From an uncultured Anaerostipes sp. (GTDB lineage Bacteria; Bacillota; Clostridia; Lachnospirales; Lachnospiraceae), in the NCBI GenBank assembly GCA_900756035.1, contig CAAEIR010000069.1:1-9131 (forward strand): 9,131 bases of DNA. Direction: 5' to 3'. The notes beneath the pieces are model-generated. The model saw only the letters and a list, made by a program, of their open reading frames with translations, did no database searches and was not told the DNA's origin. The position numbers and the translations under genes were made by a program. Positions 5,230 to 9,131 of this stretch are shown in pieces (within the stretch, counting starts at the first letter, position 1; each line of letters starts with the position of its first letter).

Positions 5230-5808
5230 ATGAAAGAAAAAAAGATTGACCGGCGCGTTCTGCGCACCAAACGTATGTTAAAAGAAAATCTTTTAATGCT
5301 CCTAAAAGATCAGCCGATTCAAAAAATATCCGTTTCCCGCCTGTGCGAAGCCTCTGATATTAACCGCAGCACATTTTACACCTATTATTCCAGTACTATG
5401 GATCTTCTGGAATCTATTGAGGATGAAATCTTAGACACTCTGGAAGAAGATTTGAAACAATTTAATAAGGAAAATTCCATCTCTCAGCTGATGTCCTCTA
5501 TCATCGACTATATCGGAGATCACAAAGAGCTCATCCGACTTCTCTTTTCATCTCACGGAGACCCTGGATTTTTAAATAAACTGATTGCCGCCTCCCAGAA
5601 GTGGACCATGCCGCTTCTGCAGAGCAAATATCCTGATTATTCTGCCTGGCAGCTAAATGCCCTGCATACTTATATTGTCGGAGGATGCATCGCCATTATT
5701 GAACAATGGATCATCCAGGGATTTCAGCAATCAGAAAAAGAGATCTCCCATCTTCTGGAAAATCTCTCCTATAGCACTGCCTATGGTTTCTTAAAAAGAA
5801 ATCTCTGA
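5230..5808 (+). CDS. TetR/AcrR-family transcriptional regulator
   Basis: A 192-residue DNA-binding protein. The N-terminal helix-turn-helix lies at about 12-54, with QKISVSRLCEASDINRSTFYTYY matching the TetR pattern, including the FYTYY end of the recognition helix. The C-terminal helical region (about 70-190) looks like the TetR_C_8 type seen in DhaS-like regulators, judged by general resemblance only. The ligand is unknown. ATG 5230 has GGAGA seven to eight bases upstream. The gene diverges from glgB and is convergent with the pyridoxamine kinase gene. No transporter or enzyme follows it on the same strand, so its likely targets are itself and possibly glgB. No clear terminator is visible in the 58-bp gap after it. 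Confidence 0.9.
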   Translation: MKEKKIDRRVLRTKRMLKENLLMLLKDQPIQKISVSRLCEASDINRSTFYTYYSSTMDLLESIEDEILDTLEEDLKQFNKENSISQLMSSIIDYIGDHKELIRLLFSSHGDPGFLNKLIAASQKWTMPLLQSKYPDYSAWQLNALHTYIVGGCIAIIEQWIIQGFQQSEKEISHLLENLSYSTAYGFLKRNL

Positions 5809-5866
5809 CAATATTCTTTGAAGGCACTCAAACAGTTAACTGCATAATAACCATCTGCCGCTTTCT

Positions 5867-6742
5867 CTACTCCAACATTTCATATCCGCCCAACACAACC
5901 GGCATCTTTAAGACTTCGAGAACCTTTTCTAACAGAACACCTTCTCTGTTTGGATAATCAAAACCATAGCTTGCTTTAATCGCCTGAGTAATAAATTGTA
6001 CCCCTTTATCCAACGCAATCGGCAGGCTGTCTCCTGCCAGAAGACTTCCGATCATTACCGAAGTATACGCATCTCCGGTTCCCGGATAGGATGCCGGGAT
6101 ATAGCGGCACTGAATCTTCCAATACGTATCACTGCTTCGGTCAAAAGCAACGACATTAGAATCTCTTCCTGCTCCCTGATCCGGAACACTGGTAGCCACA
6201 ACAATTTTCGGTCCCATATCTGACAATTTCCGAAGCCAGATTTTGATCTTATCATCCGTAACCTGCTCTATATAATCTTCTCCCAGCAAAAGACTCACTT
6301 CTGTAAAATTAGGCGTAATAATATCCGCCTTTACAATAAGCTTTCGCATCTTTTGCACATGAATCTCATTCATCGTAGAATACAGATCTCCATTATCCCC
6401 CAGAACAGGATCTACCACAACAATATTTTCCTCTGTCCCAAAATCATCAATAAAATCAGATACAATCTGAATCTGTCGCTCTGATCCTAAAAAACCAGAA
6501 TAAATACAATCAAAATCCAGTTGAAGTTTTTTCCATTGATCAATATATTCCTGCATATGATCTGTAAAATCCACAAAACTAAAGTCTTCAAATCCACCTG
6601 TATGGTTTGATAAAATTGCTGTCGGCAACGGACAAACCTGTACCCCCATAGATGATAATATAGGAATAACTGCCGTCAGGGATGCCCGTCCGAAGCCTGA
6701 TAAATCGTGAATTGCCGCTACTCTTTTTACACTGCGTTTCAT
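5867..6742 (-). CDS. Pyridoxamine/pyridoxine kinase (PfkB/ribokinase fold)
   Basis: A 291-residue cytoplasmic kinase that phosphorylates B6 vitamers to feed pyridoxal 5'-phosphate salvage. Near the N-terminus IHDLSGFGRASL (11-22) is typical of PdxY/PdxK proteins. VVVDPVLGDNG (108-118) and ITPNFTE (142-148) form the ATP/substrate region. YPGTGDAYTSVMIG (219-232) is the PfkB anion-hole motif, with D224 the catalytic base. Length is normal for the family. ATG 6742 has AAGGAG seven bases upstream. The gene begins 13 bp after the radical SAM gene and is almost certainly co-transcribed with it. Substrate preference among pyridoxal, pyridoxamine and pyridoxine cannot be read from the sequence, and a thiamine-type hydroxymethylpyrimidine kinase activity cannot be fully excluded. 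For that reason I leave the symbol empty. Confidence 0.88.
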   Translation of the reverse strand: MKRSVKRVAAIHDLSGFGRASLTAVIPILSSMGVQVCPLPTAILSNHTGGFEDFSFVDFTDHMQEYIDQWKKLQLDFDCIYSGFLGSERQIQIVSDFIDDFGTEENIVVVDPVLGDNGDLYSTMNEIHVQKMRKLIVKADIITPNFTEVSLLLGEDYIEQVTDDKIKIWLRKLSDMGPKIVVATSVPDQGAGRDSNVVAFDRSSDTYWKIQCRYIPASYPGTGDAYTSVMIGSLLAGDSLPIALDKGVQFITQAIKASYGFDYPNREGVLLEKVLEVLKMPVVLGGYEMLE

Positions 6743-6755
6743 ACGATACTCCTTC

Positions 6756-7682
6756 CTACCGAAGCCGGAATGTCAGAATTCCTTTATAATCCAGCACTGC
6801 AATTTCCTCATCCTGCTTCATTTTCTCAATCATTTCCTCTTTATTCTCTGCATTTCTGCTATCTAAAAAACCGCCCAATTCAAACTGGTTCATAGGATGT
6901 CTTTTAATAATGGATTTCACCGCCTCATAGTCATCTTCAATTTCACTGAAAAAGCTTCCGGAGCTGAGCATATCAATAGAGATCCCTCCCAGAGCCTTTA
7001 CTGCAAATGCCATCCTCTCTGATGATACCACATTGACACCCTCTTCTGCCGGCGGACGTACGGGTGTATTCAAATACAATCGATCATACTTTAACTCTTT
7101 TAACCGCTCTCTGAACTTTTCAATAGAGGATTCATCATCATTAATTCCGTCCACCAGCATAATTTCCAGCCAGAGTTCTCCCGGATACATCTCTGTAAAT
7201 GATTTTAATCCTTCGAACTCTTCTTCAAATTTTATTGTTCCATACGGACGGTCAATCTTTTTTGCCGTTTCCTGATCATATGCATCCATAGATGGAAGTA
7301 CCATATCTGCATGGCATAATTCTTCCCTCACAGAAGCATCCGAAAGCAATGCTCCATTGGTAATCACAGCAACCGGCTTGTCCGTTAACTCTTTCAATCC
7401 GCAGATTAATTCCCCTAAATTACTGCATAACGTTGGTTCTCCTTCTCCCACTACTGTCACAATATCAAATTGATCAGAATATTTCAGGTATTGGCGAAAT
7501 TCATTTAAAATATCTTTGGTCTTATAATATTCCCGGCGGACATTTGTCATCTTATCAGTCCTTCCCAACTGACAGTAAATACAGGAATAATTACAGGTTT
7601 TTTTTGGCAATGGACTGATTCCCAGTGATCTTCCAAGTCTCCGGGACGGAATCGGCCCAAACACATATTGAAATTCTCCCAT
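6756..7682 (-). CDS. Radical SAM protein, COG0731 (wyosine-synthase-like) type
   Basis: A 308-residue protein with the radical SAM signature KTCNYSCIYC: C30, C34 and C37 (CX3CX2C) would hold the 4Fe-4S cluster that cleaves S-adenosylmethionine. The N-terminus FGPIPSRRLGRSLGISPLP is typical of the COG0731 group related to archaeal/eukaryotic TYW1. GEGEPTL (79-85) corresponds to the SAM-binding GGE-like motif, and ITNGALL follows in the next strand. Bacteria do not make wyosine, so the bacterial members have no established substrate; the TYW1 reaction should not be assumed. The C-terminus (about 235-308) has no motif I recognise. ATG 7682 has AAAGGAG six bases upstream. No confident promoter is seen in the short gap before it, so it may rely on a weak promoter or readthrough from fprA. 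It leads a two-gene unit with the B6 kinase. Confidence 0.88.
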   Translation of the reverse strand: MGEFQYVFGPIPSRRLGRSLGISPLPKKTCNYSCIYCQLGRTDKMTNVRREYYKTKDILNEFRQYLKYSDQFDIVTVVGEGEPTLCSNLGELICGLKELTDKPVAVITNGALLSDASVREELCHADMVLPSMDAYDQETAKKIDRPYGTIKFEEEFEGLKSFTEMYPGELWLEIMLVDGINDDESSIEKFRERLKELKYDRLYLNTPVRPPAEEGVNVVSSERMAFAVKALGGISIDMLSSGSFFSEIEDDYEAVKSIIKRHPMNQFELGGFLDSRNAENKEEMIEKMKQDEEIAVLDYKGILTFRLR

Positions 7683-7761
7683 TATTTTCTCCTTTCTCTA
7701 GGCGCTGTATGGCAAATCAGACATTCCCAATCCGCTTTACCGGCAAAATTGTTTTTAAAAC

Positions 7762-7799
7762 AAAAGATGTATCTTTTCTCTCGAAAGGATACATCTTTT
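7762..7799 (-). terminator. Terminator of the flavodiiron gene
   Basis: The arms 7762-7777 and 7784-7799 pair over 16 positions with a 6-base loop. One pair is a wobble on the plus strand and a mismatch on the minus strand. On the minus strand the T-rich end CTTTTGTTTT follows, suiting termination of fprA. It lies about 45 bp after the fprA stop and 80 bp before the radical SAM gene. Confidence 0.8.
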
Positions 7800-7810
7800 A
7801 TACTGGATTT

Positions 7811-7827
7811 GAGATCATCCTGATCTC
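7811..7827. repeat. Small perfect inverted repeat after fprA
   Basis: GAGATCA-TCC-TGATCTC has 7-bp arms and a 3-base loop, between the fprA stop and its terminator. It lacks a T-run. It may stabilise the 3' end of the transcript, or may be chance. Confidence 0.35.
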
Positions 7828-7843
7828 TATAGGTTATTGAATC

Positions 7844-9007
7844 TTATGCTAAGAGGTTATTTGCTAACTCTTCCATTGCTTTTACTGTGTCATCCTTCAT
7901 TGTAGATTTGATTGTAACCACAGGCTCTACAACTTCCATGTTTTTGAAGCCTTCCACAATCGCTTTCATCTGTTTTGCAGCAGTTGGTGCCCAAGAACCA
8001 TTTTCCATAAATGCTACTTTACGTTTCTGATAATTCTTTGCCTTCAAGTGATGTAAGAAGTCCTCCATGCATGGGAAGATTCCACCATCATAAGTCGCTG
8101 ATGCCAGCACCAGACGATCATAACGGAATGCATCTTCGATTGCCTCTGCCATATCGTCTCTTGATAAATCTGCCGCTGCAACTTTTGGAGCTCCTTTTTC
8201 TTCTAAAATTGAAGCCAGTTTCTTTGCAGCCTCAGCAGTATTTCCATGAATAGAAGCATAAGCAATTAAAATTCCCTCATTTTCCGGCTCATACTTGCTC
8301 CATGTGTCATACAGTCCAATATAATATCCAAGATCTTCTTTTAAAATCGGTCCGTGAAGAGGGCAGATCATCTGGATATCCAGTGTTGCAGCTTTTTTCA
8401 ACAATGCCTGTACCTGTACTCCATATTTTCCACAAATATTAAAGTAGTAACGTCTTGCTTCACATGCCCAATCTTCTTCTGCATCCAACGCACCGAATTT
8501 ACCAAATCCGTCTGCTGAGAAAAGAATCTTCTCAGACTGTTCATACGCTACCATAACTTCCGGCCAGTGAACCATTGGCGCCATGAAGAACTGCAGTGTA
8601 TGTACTCCCAGAGATAAAGTTTCTCCTTCTTTTACAACAACCTGACGTCCTTCTAAATCAAAAGTAAAGAACTGAGGAATCATATTAAATGTTTTTGCAT
8701 TTCCTACAATCTGTGCCTGTGGATATTTCTCAGCCAATACCTGAAGACTTGCTGCATGATCCGGCTCCATATGAGAAACAACAATATAATCTACAGCACG
8801 TCCATCCAGAGCTGCCTCAAGATTTACCATCCATTCTTCTGTTTTTCTCTTATCTACCGTATCCATTACGGCAACTTTCTCATCCAAAATAACATAGGAA
8901 TTATAAGAAACTCCATTCGGAACAATATACTGACTCTCAAATAAATCAATGTCGTGATCATCTACACCGATATATTTGATTGTATCTGTAACGATGATAT
9001 CTTTCAT
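7844..9007 (-). CDS. fprA: FprA-family A-type flavoprotein (flavodiiron protein)
   Basis: A 387-residue soluble enzyme that reduces oxygen to water and/or nitric oxide to nitrous oxide, protecting anaerobes. Residues 1-245 are a metallo-beta-lactamase fold holding the di-iron site: HMEPDH (H79, E81, D83, H84), H147 in MVHWPE, D166 in FSADGFG and H218 in CPLHGP. All expected metal ligands are present, so the site should be active. Residues 246-387 are the flavodoxin domain, beginning ILIAYASIHGNTAEAA, the FMN phosphate loop, with SATYDGGIFP and ENGSWAP as the other FMN loops. No rubredoxin or flavin reductase domain is fused to the C-terminus, so it needs a separate electron donor. ATG 9007 has GGAGGT six to seven bases upstream. 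It has its own promoter and terminator, so it is monocistronic. Confidence 0.96.
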   Translation of the reverse strand: MKDIIVTDTIKYIGVDDHDIDLFESQYIVPNGVSYNSYVILDEKVAVMDTVDKRKTEEWMVNLEAALDGRAVDYIVVSHMEPDHAASLQVLAEKYPQAQIVGNAKTFNMIPQFFTFDLEGRQVVVKEGETLSLGVHTLQFFMAPMVHWPEVMVAYEQSEKILFSADGFGKFGALDAEEDWACEARRYYFNICGKYGVQVQALLKKAATLDIQMICPLHGPILKEDLGYYIGLYDTWSKYEPENEGILIAYASIHGNTAEAAKKLASILEEKGAPKVAAADLSRDDMAEAIEDAFRYDRLVLASATYDGGIFPCMEDFLHHLKAKNYQKRKVAFMENGSWAPTAAKQMKAIVEGFKNMEVVEPVVTIKSTMKDDTVKAMEELANNLLA

Positions 9008-9054
9008 TTCAATACCTCCAAAATAAAATATTTTTACCCTGTTAACTCAGAAAT

Positions 9055-9063
9055 ACTATAACA
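9055..9063 (-). promoter_or_regulatory. fprA promoter, extended -10
   Basis: TGTTATAGT on the minus strand gives TATAGT (9060-9055, one mismatch) with the TGn extension. No good -35 stands at 17 bp. The predicted start near 9048 leaves a leader of about 40 bases before GGAGGT and ATG. Confidence 0.6.
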
Positions 9064-9131
9064 CACTTTTCAAATCGAATCTAGCAGGAATCATTACTGT
9101 TTTTCATACAATTTAAAATAATGCTGAGAAT

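Noticed and set aside
5833..5842. CAGTTAACTG palindrome after the TetR-family gene as a terminator
   Set aside because: It has no loop or T-run; a 10-bp palindrome is likely chance.
6756..7682. Naming the radical SAM protein as a wyosine (TYW1) enzyme
   Set aside because: The family resemblance is real, but bacteria lack wyosine and the substrate is unknown.

Overview
The window reads as chromosomal core DNA of a low-GC, anaerobic Firmicute, most likely a Lachnospiraceae-type gut Clostridium. This is inferred from the long-form hibernation factor, the FprA-type flavodiiron protein, the short GlgB, strong AGGAGG-type ribosome sites and A/T-rich intergenic DNA. No rRNA, tRNA, CRISPR array, transposase or prophage gene is visible. 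The eight genes are intact and six have confident family assignments.

Left part (1-2040, minus strand): hpf (long ribosome hibernation factor) with a strong terminator, and upstream of it trxB (thioredoxin reductase). The 373-bp gap between them is the most unusual stretch. It holds two triplets of DnaA boxes, all in the same orientation, at 800-829 and 862-893. Two further perfect boxes in the opposite orientation lie inside trxB (1264-1284). There is no dnaA, dnaN or other origin gene here, so a DnaA-titrating or DnaA-regulatory locus is more likely than oriC.

Middle (2090-3275, plus strand): an overlapping pair, an ArsR-family repressor (SdpR type) and a six-helix membrane protein of the SdpI immunity family, behind a near-consensus promoter whose start site carries a small dyad. 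No SdpC-like toxin gene is visible. The operon is followed by a hairpin-rich intergenic element (3101-3237), possibly a dispersed repeat, and a bidirectional terminator shared with the convergent glgB.

Right-centre (3276-5866): a lone glycogen branching enzyme gene (glgB, minus) diverging from a TetR-family regulator (plus). The 148-bp gap carries a 29-bp palindrome next to the glgB promoter, a plausible TetR operator.

Right part (5867-9131, minus): a flavodiiron protein (oxygen/nitric oxide reduction) with its own promoter and terminator, then a two-gene unit of a COG0731-type radical SAM protein followed 13 bp later by a pyridoxamine/pyridoxine kinase. The recurring themes are redox defence (trxB, fprA) and stationary-phase or reserve physiology (hpf, glgB). 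The window shows no shared operon linking them, but hpf, trxB, fprA and sdpR all use an extended -10 with a GTGTTATA core.
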